Origin: Saprospiraceae bacterium
Lineage (GTDB): Bacteria; Bacteroidota; Bacteroidia; Chitinophagales; Saprospiraceae
Direction of reading: 5' to 3'
Length of the DNA stretch: 44,095 nucleotides
Assembly: GCA_020628475.1 (NCBI GenBank)
Contig: JAHDFB010000024.1
Span: forward strand, 1-44,095
Part shown: in pieces, positions 15,641-23,899 of the stretch
Position numbering within the stretch: the stretch's first letter is position 1
Layout: each line of letters begins with the position of its first letter
The notes under the pieces: model-generated
What the model was told of the DNA's origin: nothing
Databases searched by the model: none
The model's input: only the letters and a program-made list of their open reading frames with translations
Program-made: the position numbers and the translations under genes

Positions 15641-16435
15641 ATGAATATACATTATATGCGAATAAAACGGTTTTATTTTTTAATGAGTTTGCTGTTGATG
15701 ATGGTATCTTCATCGGCTTATGCTCCGGATGAATTTATCGAATATACGGAGACGGATAGTTCTGGAACCAATGTAGATTACATTAAGATGCAATTGCCAG
15801 AATTCAGAATCGGTGTATCTCCCTCTGCGATTCTCAATGGTTTTCCAGCCTTTCAACTTAGTGGGGATTATCGGCTGACCGATGTCTCTGAATTGTCCTT
15901 GGAGATGGGATATATCTTCAATACAGGATTACAAGGTAAGGGCTTCCGATCTCGATTATCATACGAACATTTCTTACATCGCGGTAAGCATATAGGTCTT
16001 TTTGCCGGTGCCGCTTTGACGACGGCCAATGTTTGGGAGTTTGTAGAATATACAGTGCTTTACGAAGAGGCTTATTTTCGAGAACATGTTGGCTTTAGAA
16101 GAAGAAATATGCTGGGAGGATTTCTAACGGCAGGGATCAAGTTTGAATTGGGTGGTGGAGCGATTATGGAATTATCCAGTGCTCTAGGCTATACTTCTTT
16201 TTTTACATCGACTTTGGATAATCAACCTGTTCGAGATTTCGGTCAACTGACCTTATATCCTTCCGTTCCTGGCTGGACTCCCTTTCCAGGATATTATAAC
16301 AACTTGAATATATCGATGCCCGTTGATATCACACCAATCAAGAACAAATGGGCAGGAAAATCTACTTCCAGCAAGGTGAAGAAGAAAAAGTCAAAGAAAA
16401 GACGAAAGAAGAAAAGGAGAAGAAGACGACGATAA
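15641..16435 (+). CDS. Outer-membrane-type protein with Lys/Arg-rich C-terminal tail
   Basis: A 264-residue exported protein. The signal peptide ends SSSAYA; the start may be 15641 or 15656, the latter giving a tighter signal peptide. The body (about residues 45-230) alternates hydrophobic and polar residues with aromatic strand ends, for example YRLTDVSELSLEMGYIF and GGAIMELSSALGYTSFF, as in small outer-membrane barrels. The last 25 or so residues are almost entirely Lys and Arg, ending in six Arg, encoded by an uninterrupted purine-rich tract. The tail looks genuine: it is in frame, and the TAA follows immediately. No family is recognised. It could bind an acidic surface polymer or nucleic acid, which is speculation. 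Confidence 0.8.
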   Translation: MNIHYMRIKRFYFLMSLLLMMVSSSAYAPDEFIEYTETDSSGTNVDYIKMQLPEFRIGVSPSAILNGFPAFQLSGDYRLTDVSELSLEMGYIFNTGLQGKGFRSRLSYEHFLHRGKHIGLFAGAALTTANVWEFVEYTVLYEEAYFREHVGFRRRNMLGGFLTAGIKFELGGGAIMELSSALGYTSFFTSTLDNQPVRDFGQLTLYPSVPGWTPFPGYYNNLNISMPVDITPIKNKWAGKSTSSKVKKKKSKKRRKKKRRRRRR

Positions 16436-16451
16436 GGCACTTTTAACGTTG

Positions 16452-16459
16452 TATCTTTG
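16452..16459 (+). promoter_or_regulatory. Candidate -7 box for the TPR-DUF4292-EnvC-HflX cluster
   Basis: TATCTTTG matches TAnnTTTG, 39 bases before the ATG of the TPR gene. It could drive the whole tightly spaced cluster to 21.1 kb. No -33 element is obvious. Confidence 0.45.
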
Positions 16460-16497
16460 TTGGATAAGATAAGGGATTTATAGATCAAGTACTAGAG

Positions 16498-17994
16498 ATG
16501 AATTTTTACCGAAGTATATTACTGATAATTTTCAGTATGGCTGTGACTGGACTTGTCGCTCAGATTGATGAATCGAAGCGATACGATGAAGAAGGTATTG
16601 CCAAAGAAACTCGTTTTGTGAATGCTGCACAGTTGCAATTGTTGGCAAAATACGATGAGGCTATTGAGTTGTATGAATCCATTTTAAAGGAAGATGGAGA
16701 AAGCGCCATTGTCTACTTTCAATTATCGCGCTGTTATGAAGCTATTAAAGATATTGCTAAAGCGATCGATTCTGCCAAAAAATCTGTTCAACTGGATCAA
16801 CAGAATGAGTATTTTTCGCTTCAGTTGGCCGATGTATATGAGGCAAATCAAGAGTTTTCAGAGGCTGCTAATACCTATTTGGCTTACGCCCAAAAACATG
16901 AAGATCAGTTATTTTTCTATGAACGAGCTGTTTATTTCTTTTTAAAATCTAAGGATTACGATCAAGCTATTTTCACCTTGAATAAAATGGAAAAACTTCA
17001 AGGAATTCAGGAAGCCGTTAGCAAACAGAAGTTTGAAATCTATTCAAAAAGTGGTCAATCGAAAAAGGCATTGAAGGAATTGCAAAAATTGTCAAAGGCT
17101 TATCCAACTAAAGAGAAATATAAATTGGGATTGGCCAACTACTATTTACAATTGGGACAAATGTCGAAGGCCAAGGACATTTTCAGAACGATACTAAAAG
17201 ATGATCCTTCCAACGAGACGGCCTTGCGCTATATGGAATTAAGTAATGCACCAGCATCGAATGATGAAGTAAATTATTTAAAAGCGGTTTCTGCTGATAT
17301 TCCAAATATGTCCATCTCATTGGATCAAAAAATTGCGAAAATCGTTCCTAGTCTGAAGAGTTTATTGAAACAACATAATGTGGCATTGAATGAAGAGCTC
17401 ATTCGAGTTACCATGGAGTTATGCCAAGTCTATCCGGATGACGCCAAGCCACTGGCACTATTAGGAGATGCCTACATGCAAAGTGGTCAATATGATGAGG
17501 CTATCAAGGCATACAAATCAACGATCAAACTTAATGGTGCTGTTTTTGATGTCTGGTATCAACTGATGATTGCTCAAAAAAATGTGCAAGATTTTGATGA
17601 TTTATTGGCAACCAGTGATCAAGCTTTACTTCGATTCCCGAATCAAGCCATGAGTTATCTATTTCATGGATTTGCCTTGAATAAGTCCAATCAAGCGAAG
17701 GATGCACTAGACATTTTGGACGAAGGGATGTCTCTGACCGCAGGTGACCGCCTCATTGCTAACAATATTCGGGTAGAGCGCGCTAGATCTCAATATTTAT
17801 TGGAAGATTATGAAAAAGCCTTGGCTTTATTAGAAACGGAAGCATTGGCAACAGCTGAATATTGGGAAATTTTCGGTGATATAAAATATCAGCAAGGACA
17901 GATAGACACTGCAGTGGAACATTGGAAAAAGGCCTTGAAATACGATCCCAAAAACGAGCGCCTTGTCAATAAAGTGAATCAAAAACAGATCTAA
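16498..17994 (+). CDS. Exported tetratricopeptide-repeat protein
   Basis: A 498-residue protein with a signal peptide (ending GLVAQ) and TPR helices over almost its full length. Clear TPR units include KYDEAIELYESILKEDGESAIVYFQLSRCYE near residue 43, GQMSKAKDIFRTILKDDPSNETALRYME and GQYDEAIKAYKSTIKLNGAVFDVWYQL. A final unit, GQIDTAVEHWKKALKYDPKN, lies near the C terminus. TPR arrays are protein-binding scaffolds. The stop codon overlaps the start of the DUF4292 gene (TAATG), and this TPR/DUF4292/M23-EnvC order is a recurrent Bacteroidota arrangement, suggesting a shared envelope-biogenesis role. Confidence 0.9.
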   Translation: MNFYRSILLIIFSMAVTGLVAQIDESKRYDEEGIAKETRFVNAAQLQLLAKYDEAIELYESILKEDGESAIVYFQLSRCYEAIKDIAKAIDSAKKSVQLDQQNEYFSLQLADVYEANQEFSEAANTYLAYAQKHEDQLFFYERAVYFFLKSKDYDQAIFTLNKMEKLQGIQEAVSKQKFEIYSKSGQSKKALKELQKLSKAYPTKEKYKLGLANYYLQLGQMSKAKDIFRTILKDDPSNETALRYMELSNAPASNDEVNYLKAVSADIPNMSISLDQKIAKIVPSLKSLLKQHNVALNEELIRVTMELCQVYPDDAKPLALLGDAYMQSGQYDEAIKAYKSTIKLNGAVFDVWYQLMIAQKNVQDFDDLLATSDQALLRFPNQAMSYLFHGFALNKSNQAKDALDILDEGMSLTAGDRLIANNIRVERARSQYLLEDYEKALALLETEALATAEYWEIFGDIKYQQGQIDTAVEHWKKALKYDPKNERLVNKVNQKQI

Positions 17995-18752
17995 TGAAGC
18001 CTTGGTTATACGGCCTGAGTGTCTTAAGTATTCTATTAATTACTTCTTGTTTTGGTAGTAAGAAAATCGTTGAAACGAACGAAGAAGAGTCAGAAGAAAT
18101 TTCCGATTTGTATATCGCCTATGCAGAGAATAAATTGATGTTTGATCAATTGGAATTTACGGCCAATGTTCAATTTGATAATGGAGATATGAATCTAGGT
18201 TTTTCTTCCGTATTCAGAATTCAGAACAATGAGAAAATCTGGGCCAGTTTCAAGAAATTTGGATTTGAAGCAGCGCGTTTATTAATGACACCCGATTCTA
18301 TTTTTGTAATCAATCGTTTACAATCTACTTATGTAGCCGAAGATATAAAGGCCCTCCAATCGAAAGCGGGAATTCCTTTGGATTTCCAAGATTTGGAACA
18401 ACTGCTTATCGGAGGATCATTTTGGGAAGCCAATCTCATTGAATCCAATGATTCAACCTTGTTTAAAACAGAAGTGATACAAGAGGAGGTTATTGAAGTG
18501 AAACATCTTTTTGATGATCGAAATATGGTGAAAGAGTCTGTTATATCAAGTCAAAATCAAGGGGATTTAACCGTACAATACGATGACTACACAAAAACAG
18601 ATCAAGTTTCGTTAGCATTTGATCGTCGTTTTTTGGTGAAAAGAACGGGAATGAATGTAATTTTGGATTTTGAAACGTTAAAATTTGATCCAAATTCTTC
18701 GAAGACTTTTCCCTTTGATATTCCAGCCAATTACACGCGTCAGTCTATGTAG
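17994..18752 (+). CDS. DUF4292 family lipoprotein
   Basis: A 252-residue predicted outer-membrane lipoprotein; the signal peptide ends LLITSC (Cys19). The sequence fits DUF4292, a LolA/LolB-like fold. An example segment is FTANVQFDNGDMNLGFSSVFRIQNNEKIWASFKKFGFEAARLLMTPDSIFVINR, which matches the family's pattern of no-Cys amphipathic strands. By analogy with LolB it might bind lipid or lipoprotein chains, but no activity is established. The ATG overlaps the TPR stop by one base, and its 3' end overlaps the start of the EnvC-like gene, so expression is probably coupled across the cluster. Confidence 0.88.
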   Translation: MKPWLYGLSVLSILLITSCFGSKKIVETNEEESEEISDLYIAYAENKLMFDQLEFTANVQFDNGDMNLGFSSVFRIQNNEKIWASFKKFGFEAARLLMTPDSIFVINRLQSTYVAEDIKALQSKAGIPLDFQDLEQLLIGGSFWEANLIESNDSTLFKTEVIQEEVIEVKHLFDDRNMVKESVISSQNQGDLTVQYDDYTKTDQVSLAFDRRFLVKRTGMNVILDFETLKFDPNSSKTFPFDIPANYTRQSM

Positions 18753-19914
18753 TGTTATATGTCTGGTACTAAGTTCTATCGTACTGCAGGCGCAGGATCG
18801 GCAGGGACTGGAACAAGAGCGTTTGGCTATCATAGAACGCATCGAACAGGCGGACAAGGCATTAGCTGAAGTTTCATCCAACAAGAAAAAATCAATCCGA
18901 GATTTTCGATTATTAGAACGTAAAATCAAGGATCGAGAAAAATTGATCTCTACCATTCAACGAGAATTGATTCTCTCTGAAGAGGCTCTTTCGAAGCAGC
19001 AAGCTGAGACTTCTGTGTTACAAACCGATTTAGAACAGATCAAGGAACGCTATTATGCGATGCTCAATATTGCCTATAAGCAACATCATAGTTACAATAA
19101 ATGGGCGTTCATCTTCAATGCTAGTTCTATTAATGATTCTTATCAACGCTGGAAGTACATCAAGCAATATGAAGCGTATTGCAAACGAGAATATGAAGCA
19201 TTGGAAGAAGCCAATAAGGAAGTATTGCATTCTATAGAATCGCTGAATCTCGCTGTGCAAGATAGACAAGCCTTGTTGGATCAAGAGAGTGGTCAATTTG
19301 AATTGATTCAACAAGAGTTGATTTTGAAAGAATCGATTATAGCCTCTTTGAAAGATCAAGAGTCGGAACTCAAGCAAGAATTACAACAGCAAAAAATAGC
19401 TCGTGAACGATTGAATGCAGCCATCGAACAGTATATTATTGCAGCGCTTCAAGGTAATGAGCCTGTTGAGCAGACCTCGGAATTAGAAGGTCGTAGTATA
19501 GAACGTTTTGAAAATGTGAAAGGTAGATTGTATTGGCCTGTTTCCTCTGCTTATATTATTTCAGAATTTGGTAGACAGAAACATCCGAGCATTTCTGGAG
19601 TTTATATTAATAATAATGGGATTGATATTGCCAGCAATCAAGGTGATGTAGCGATGGCGGTGCATGCGGGTGAAGTCGTTGGAATCAGTGAAATTCCTGG
19701 ATTTGGTTGGACGGTCATTTTGAAGCATGAGGATTATTATACCGTGTACTCTAAATTGAGAAATGTATCCGTTTCGGATAAACAATTTATAAAGCAGGGA
19801 ACTCAAATAGGGAATATAAGCGTTGATGAATCCGGTCAACCTGTTTTACACTTTGAAGTGTGGAAAGGTAAACAAAAATTAAACCCTTCAGGGTGGTTAA
19901 AAAAGAAACAATGA
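18715..19914 (+). CDS. EnvC-like murein hydrolase activator (degenerate M23 domain)
   Basis: A roughly 399-residue exported protein with EnvC architecture: signal peptide, long coiled coil (about residues 20-250, rich in Gln/Glu/Lys) and a C-terminal M23 (LytM) domain. The LytM zinc ligands look lost. The usual HxGxD is NNGID (VYINNNGIDIA), and the usual HLHFE is VLHFE (QPVLHFEVW). EnvC-type proteins with dead LytM domains activate cell-wall amidases during division. There is no in-frame ATG before the coiled coil, so a TTG start is needed: 18715 gives the best signal peptide, 18685 is an alternative, and both lie inside the DUF4292 gene. The 3' end overlaps hflX as ATGA. Confidence 0.85.
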   Translation: MIFQPITRVSLCSVICLVLSSIVLQAQDRQGLEQERLAIIERIEQADKALAEVSSNKKKSIRDFRLLERKIKDREKLISTIQRELILSEEALSKQQAETSVLQTDLEQIKERYYAMLNIAYKQHHSYNKWAFIFNASSINDSYQRWKYIKQYEAYCKREYEALEEANKEVLHSIESLNLAVQDRQALLDQESGQFELIQQELILKESIIASLKDQESELKQELQQQKIARERLNAAIEQYIIAALQGNEPVEQTSELEGRSIERFENVKGRLYWPVSSAYIISEFGRQKHPSISGVYINNNGIDIASNQGDVAMAVHAGEVVGISEIPGFGWTVILKHEDYYTVYSKLRNVSVSDKQFIKQGTQIGNISVDESGQPVLHFEVWKGKQKLNPSGWLKKKQ

Positions 19915-21122
19915 GCGATCACTGGCAAATAGGTAAACAAAAGAAATCGGGTCTCAAGAAGGAGACAGAGCGAGCGGTGTTGGTAGGTGTCGTGATGCGA
20001 GAACAAACACTTGAACAAATCAATGAGTATTTGGATGAAATGGAGTTTCTTGCCAAGACTGCGGGAGCCGTAACGGTGAAGCGATTTGTTCAAAAAATGG
20101 ATAGACCGAGTAGTAAGTATTTTGTTGGAAAAGGTAAGTTGGAAGAAATTGCCGATTACGTCGATCAATATGAGATTGATTTAGTCATATTTGATGATGA
20201 TCTTACGGGCAAACAAACCTCCATTTTGGAAGAAAAACTTCGCGTAAAAATCATTGATCGGAGTTCTTTAATTCTAGATATTTTCGCTTCTCGAGCGCAG
20301 ACATCACAAGCAAAGGCTCAGGTGGAATTGGCTCAGATGCAATATTTGTTACCAAGATTGAGAGGATTGTGGGATCACTTAGAGCGTCAGAAAGGGGGGA
20401 TTGGAATGCGTGGTCCTGGGGAGATGGAGATTGAAACAGATCGTCGGATCGTTCGAGAAAAAATTACTTTATTACGAAATCGATTGAAGAAGATCGACCT
20501 TCAAAATCAAACACAGCGTAAAAATAGGGGCGCACTGATACGAGTAGCCCTCGTGGGATATACCAATGTCGGAAAGTCCACCTTGATGAATCTATTGAGT
20601 AAATCGGAGGTATTTGCAGAGAACAAATTATTCGCGACCTTGGATACGACGGTCCGTAAAGTTGTATTCGAACGGATGCCTTTTCTATTGAGTGATACGG
20701 TTGGATTTATTCGTAAGTTACCGCATCATCTGGTAGAGAGCTTTAAATCCACTTTGGATGAGGTTCGAGAAAGTGATATTTTAATTCACGTCGTGGATGT
20801 TTCCCATGCTCAACACGAAGATCATATCAATACGGTCAATAAAACATTGAAGAGTTTAGGGGTAGAGGACCGTCCTGTATTGATGGTATTCAATAAGTTT
20901 GATCTCTATCGAGAAAAATATTTCGATTTATACTTGGACGATGAGACAAAGGATGAAATCAAATCAGAACTAGAGCGAACGTATCGAAATAATTACGATT
21001 GTGATAATGTATTTATGTCGGCTAAGACGAAAGAGAATTATCTGTTACTTCGGGAAAAAATGAGGGAACTTATCGAGAAAGAATATGATCGTCGATATCC
21101 ACATCAGCGTAAATTCTGGTAG
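19911..21122 (+). CDS. hflX: GTPase HflX
   Basis: A 403-residue ribosome-associated GTPase. The N-terminal HflX domain (residues 15-190) contains the GTP-binding-protein segment RAQTSQAKAQVELAQMQYLLPRLRG and the glycine-rich GGIGMRGPGEMEIETDRR. The G domain has G1 GYTNVGKST, G3 DTVG and G4 NKFD. HflX splits stalled 70S ribosomes under heat or antibiotic stress. I chose the ATG at 19911, which overlaps the upstream stop as ATGA; an in-frame GTG at 19893 would add six residues. It is the last gene of the envelope cluster and converges on the flavoprotein gene with a 15-base gap. Confidence 0.95.
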   Translation: MSDHWQIGKQKKSGLKKETERAVLVGVVMREQTLEQINEYLDEMEFLAKTAGAVTVKRFVQKMDRPSSKYFVGKGKLEEIADYVDQYEIDLVIFDDDLTGKQTSILEEKLRVKIIDRSSLILDIFASRAQTSQAKAQVELAQMQYLLPRLRGLWDHLERQKGGIGMRGPGEMEIETDRRIVREKITLLRNRLKKIDLQNQTQRKNRGALIRVALVGYTNVGKSTLMNLLSKSEVFAENKLFATLDTTVRKVVFERMPFLLSDTVGFIRKLPHHLVESFKSTLDEVRESDILIHVVDVSHAQHEDHINTVNKTLKSLGVEDRPVLMVFNKFDLYREKYFDLYLDDETKDEIKSELERTYRNNYDCDNVFMSAKTKENYLLLREKMRELIEKEYDRRYPHQRKFW

Positions 21123-21137
21123 TTTAAGCTTCAATAA

Positions 21138-21854
21138 TTATCCGTATAATTCATAGATGATTTGAGATCGATCATACTTAAGTTTAGCAAATAAATTAGC
21201 GACCGTTTCATCAATCATTTTTGACCAGCCACAGATATAGAATTTGATGTCTGTTCTTTTTTCTCCGTAATGTTCCAAGTAAATCGGATGTACATAGCCT
21301 TTCGGTCCGTCCCAATGTTCTTGTCGACTCAGGGCAACGGAATATTGAAAGTTAGGATATGCTTTGGCAAGTGATTCAAACTCTTCTCTATATAAAATGC
21401 CCGCTTCCGTGCGTGTTCCAAAAATCAAATGTATGGATTGCTTGGTTTTTTGGCTTTCTAGTAAATCGTAAATCATCGGTCTGAACGGTGCTACGCCTGT
21501 ACCCGTACAGATCATGACTATATCAAAGTCTGGATTTTGTGGTGCTACAAATGTGCCGCTGGGTCCTTTGAATTTGAGTTGATCACCAATCTTGAAATCT
21601 TCGAAAAGAAATTTAGTCCCGGCTCCACCCTCTAATTTTACGATACAAAATTCAAGCATGGGATCATCCGTTTTACTAGCTATGGAATAGGATCTCCAAC
21701 GTTTGAGCCTTTTTTCGGAGATCGGTAAATCCATAGTCACAAATTGCCCTGGCTCGAAAGGAACTTCTTCCTCCGTTTTTAACCAAAACCTACGTACATC
21801 TGGATTTATTTCTTCAGTCTTTACGAGTGTTGCATCGTACCATTTCCAAGCCAT
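21138..21854 (-). CDS. Ferredoxin-NADP reductase-type FAD oxidoreductase
   Basis: A 238-residue cytosolic flavoprotein of the ferredoxin reductase superfamily without a fused 2Fe-2S domain. The FAD-binding barrel has WRSYSIAS (the RxYS motif, near residue 52) and GGAGTKFLFEDF. The NAD(P) domain has CTGTGVAPFRPM and FYICGWSKMIDE, and the chain ends in an aromatic-containing tail (IIYELYG). It transfers electrons between NAD(P)H and a one-electron carrier such as ferredoxin or flavodoxin. The carrier is not encoded nearby, so the natural partner is unknown. A single gene between a convergent hflX and a terminator. Confidence 0.9.
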   Translation of the reverse strand: MAWKWYDATLVKTEEINPDVRRFWLKTEEEVPFEPGQFVTMDLPISEKRLKRWRSYSIASKTDDPMLEFCIVKLEGGAGTKFLFEDFKIGDQLKFKGPSGTFVAPQNPDFDIVMICTGTGVAPFRPMIYDLLESQKTKQSIHLIFGTRTEAGILYREEFESLAKAYPNFQYSVALSRQEHWDGPKGYVHPIYLEHYGEKRTDIKFYICGWSKMIDETVANLFAKLKYDRSQIIYELYG

Positions 21855-21932
21855 GAACTATATATTGTCTCTACTAGTATAATACCAAATAAACTACTAA
21901 AGTTTCAACAAGGATACGATCTTTTTAGGCAA

Positions 21933-21964
21933 TAAAAAAGGCCCAATCCGGGAGGATTGGGCCT
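21933..21964 (-). terminator. Rho-independent terminator of the SPOR-like gene
   Basis: A perfect 11-bp stem (AGGCCCAATCC at 21939-21949 with GGATTGGGCCT at 21954-21964) with loop GGGA. On the minus strand it is followed by a run of T, 33 bases after the stop of the gene at 21998. Confidence 0.93.
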
Positions 21965-21997
21965 GAAGCTTAAATACCTTTACAATTTTGAACTTCC

Positions 21998-22402
21998 CTA
22001 TCTCAACTTGTTGTGGTATTCAATGGCTTCATCAACATTACTAAACCTGCCTATTATGATTTCATAAGTAATGGTGTTATTTGTGAATCCATGTTTTACC
22101 AAAATCGGTTCATCAATAAATTTTCTTAGCTCTTCCGTAATCTCATGCGCAATTTTGAAGTCATTGGTTACCATTACTTCAATGACCGCATGGTTCCGAA
22201 TTTCTTTTACTCTCCAAGACGCAATAAAGTCACTCGTTATTTCAAAAGAAACGTTAATTTCAAGATCGATTTGAGTACTTTGTTTCTCCCATGACATGGA
22301 AGTAATTGAAGTCTTCGCTTGTAAAGAGCAAGTAGCAATAGCAAGAAAAAATAGAATAAACGCGACTAGTTTTAAGTCGTATATGTTAAGGGTAGATTTC
22401 AT
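21998..22402 (-). CDS. Small exported protein with SPOR-like C terminus
   Basis: A 134-residue protein with a signal peptide or N-terminal anchor (LKLVAFILFFLAIATCSLQAK). The middle is a short beta/alpha region. The C-terminal 30 residues, ITYEIIIGRFSNVDEAIEYHNKLR, have the beta-alpha pattern of SPOR domains, in which the strand Y.I.IG.F is followed by a helix ending in Leu-Arg. SPOR domains bind denuded glycan strands of peptidoglycan at division sites. Only part of a standard 70-residue SPOR fold is convincing, so the assignment is weak. Monocistronic, with its own terminator. Confidence 0.72.
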   Translation of the reverse strand: MKSTLNIYDLKLVAFILFFLAIATCSLQAKTSITSMSWEKQSTQIDLEINVSFEITSDFIASWRVKEIRNHAVIEVMVTNDFKIAHEITEELRKFIDEPILVKHGFTNNTITYEIIIGRFSNVDEAIEYHNKLR

Positions 22403-22713
22403 TTTTTGATTATTATTTGTGCAGGCTGAATAAATGTATCGCCTACAATTCTAAGACGCAATTTTTAAGATGGACCCCTATGATTTTTCCCTGAGAATTT
22501 TTTCCAAATTAAATTGATGAAGACATGATTTTTTTGTTTGAAATTTTTTAGCAGTAAATTTCATATTGCAACAAATTATATTTGTTTAAGTGTGTCTTTC
22601 TCGAAGATATATTTTACAATATTTGCAAAAATCTTCAGATGTAAACTATCTTACTTTTTGTCACTATACCGAAGGTTTCTTTTTTTCAGTTATAGTACTA
22701 TCAAACTTGCATT
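22403..22713. other. AT-rich divergent gap
   Basis: This 311-base gap between the SPOR-like gene and the unknown exported protein is very AT-rich with several poly-T tracts. It contains a TATATTTG box (22577-22584), 130 bases before the downstream start. I see no coding frame, repeat or strong hairpin in it. Confidence 0.5.
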
Positions 22714-23283
22714 ATGAATAAAGTACACGTATATCTATTTCTATTTTTCCTGTTTGGCTGGAGTAGTATTTCTACTCTAGAGGCTCAGGTAATTGAAGCG
22801 GCGTATAGTGAGTGGGATGATCAATTTGAAGAATATAAAATCCATATCAACGAGGAGGAATACGTTGAAGCCATCCGCCAATTTGGTAGTAATCCCTATC
22901 GACGTTGGAATCTACGTTTTGAAAATTTAGATGGAGGATATTATTCTGGATATATGCAGCTTAAAAGAGAGGGGGACATCAATTATTGGGATTTTAATTT
23001 TGACAATGAATTCTTATCTATTGAGACGATCTATCGAAATGATGTTTTCACTTGGCGCATACGACAGGGGGAATTATCCTTTACGTTTTCTGCCCAAGAT
23101 CGATTCGGATATGTCTGGGAGGATCGATTTATGAAGGAATTCGATTGGCTGATGTATCAAGTAGAGGAAGGAGATATTCGAGATTGGTATATTGATGATG
23201 ATTCTGATGATGCCTTGAGTTTCCCAATGCGAATAGCGGCAGTTCTTATTATTCTTGAAATAAATGCTTTCGGAGCGGGATAA
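22714..23283 (+). CDS. Exported protein of unknown function, Trp/Asp/Glu-rich
   Basis: A 189-residue protein that I do not recognise. The signal peptide is MNKVHVYLFLFFLFGWSSISTLEAQ. The mature part is acidic and rich in Trp and Tyr (NPYRRWNLRFENLDGGYYSGYMQLKREGDINYWDFNF), suggesting a compact beta-sheet domain. The last 20 residues are hydrophobic (FPMRIAAVLIILEINAFGAG), which could be a membrane segment or C-terminal anchor. It is flanked by a 13-bp hairpin shared with the convergent peroxiredoxin gene. No function assigned. Confidence 0.8.
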   Translation: MNKVHVYLFLFFLFGWSSISTLEAQVIEAAYSEWDDQFEEYKIHINEEEYVEAIRQFGSNPYRRWNLRFENLDGGYYSGYMQLKREGDINYWDFNFDNEFLSIETIYRNDVFTWRIRQGELSFTFSAQDRFGYVWEDRFMKEFDWLMYQVEEGDIRDWYIDDDSDDALSFPMRIAAVLIILEINAFGAG

Positions 23284-23286
23284 ATA

Positions 23287-23321
23287 AATCGATTATCAAG
23301 CTCATTCGTTGATAATCGATT
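23287..23321. terminator. 13-bp convergent hairpin, probable bidirectional terminator
   Basis: AATCGATTATCAA (23287-23299) pairs perfectly with TTGATAATCGATT (23309-23321) around a 9-base loop. It lies midway between the convergent unknown-protein and bcp genes. The following T-run is only partial on both strands, so termination is likely but not certain. Confidence 0.6.
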
Positions 23322-23347
23322 CTCATTTTCTTGGTACAAGCTATGAT

Positions 23348-23818
23348 TTAAGCGGTTTCTAATCCTAGGACATCCAATATTTGTTCGGCATGGGCTTTGG
23401 TTTTAACCTTTCCGATAATTTTAATAATGGTTCCGTTTTCGATAATAAAGGTTGTTCTATGCAGTCCATCATATTCACGACCCATGAACTTTTTTGGTCC
23501 CCAAATGCCGTAATCACGTATGATTTTCTTTTCTTCATCGGCGATGAGGCTAAATGGAAAATCGTATTTGTTGATAAATTTTTGGTGTTTTTTTATAGGG
23601 TCGGGGCTTACGCCCAAAATCTCAAAACCTAGATTTTTGAGTGATGCGTAGTTATCTCTAAGATTACAACTTTCTGCTGTACAGCCTGGTGTATCGTCCT
23701 TTGGATAAAAGTACAAAATCAGTTTTTTACCGTCGTAATCGCTGAGTGAAACTTGTGAACCATCTTCTATGATTCCAGTAAAATCAGGCGCTTTATCTCC
23801 TTCTTGTAGATTTGTCAT
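23348..23818 (-). CDS. bcp: Thiol peroxidase of the Bcp/PrxQ type
   Basis: A 156-residue cytoplasmic peroxiredoxin at the usual Bcp length. The peroxidatic Cys46 is in DDTPGCTAES and the resolving Cys51 five residues later, the CX4C arrangement of Bcp/PrxQ. Other conserved segments are YFYPKDDTPGCT, GVSPDPIKKHQKF and YDFPFSLIADEEKKI. It reduces hydrogen peroxide and organic hydroperoxides using thioredoxin. Single gene, convergent with the upstream unknown-protein gene. Confidence 0.96.
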   Translation of the reverse strand: MTNLQEGDKAPDFTGIIEDGSQVSLSDYDGKKLILYFYPKDDTPGCTAESCNLRDNYASLKNLGFEILGVSPDPIKKHQKFINKYDFPFSLIADEEKKIIRDYGIWGPKKFMGREYDGLHRTTFIIENGTIIKIIGKVKTKAHAEQILDVLGLETA

Positions 23819-23899
23819 TGCTAATTTGTTTAATATAGGGATATAACAGGGTCCTTATAAAATGGTTTAGATTTGAAAGGGTATTAAAATGGAGAGGAG

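Noticed and set aside
19030..19377. 115-codon minus-strand frame inside the EnvC-like coiled coil
   Set aside because: The Gln/Glu/Lys-rich coiled coil on the plus strand produces a Leu/Phe/Ile-rich antisense frame that mimics a membrane protein; not credible.
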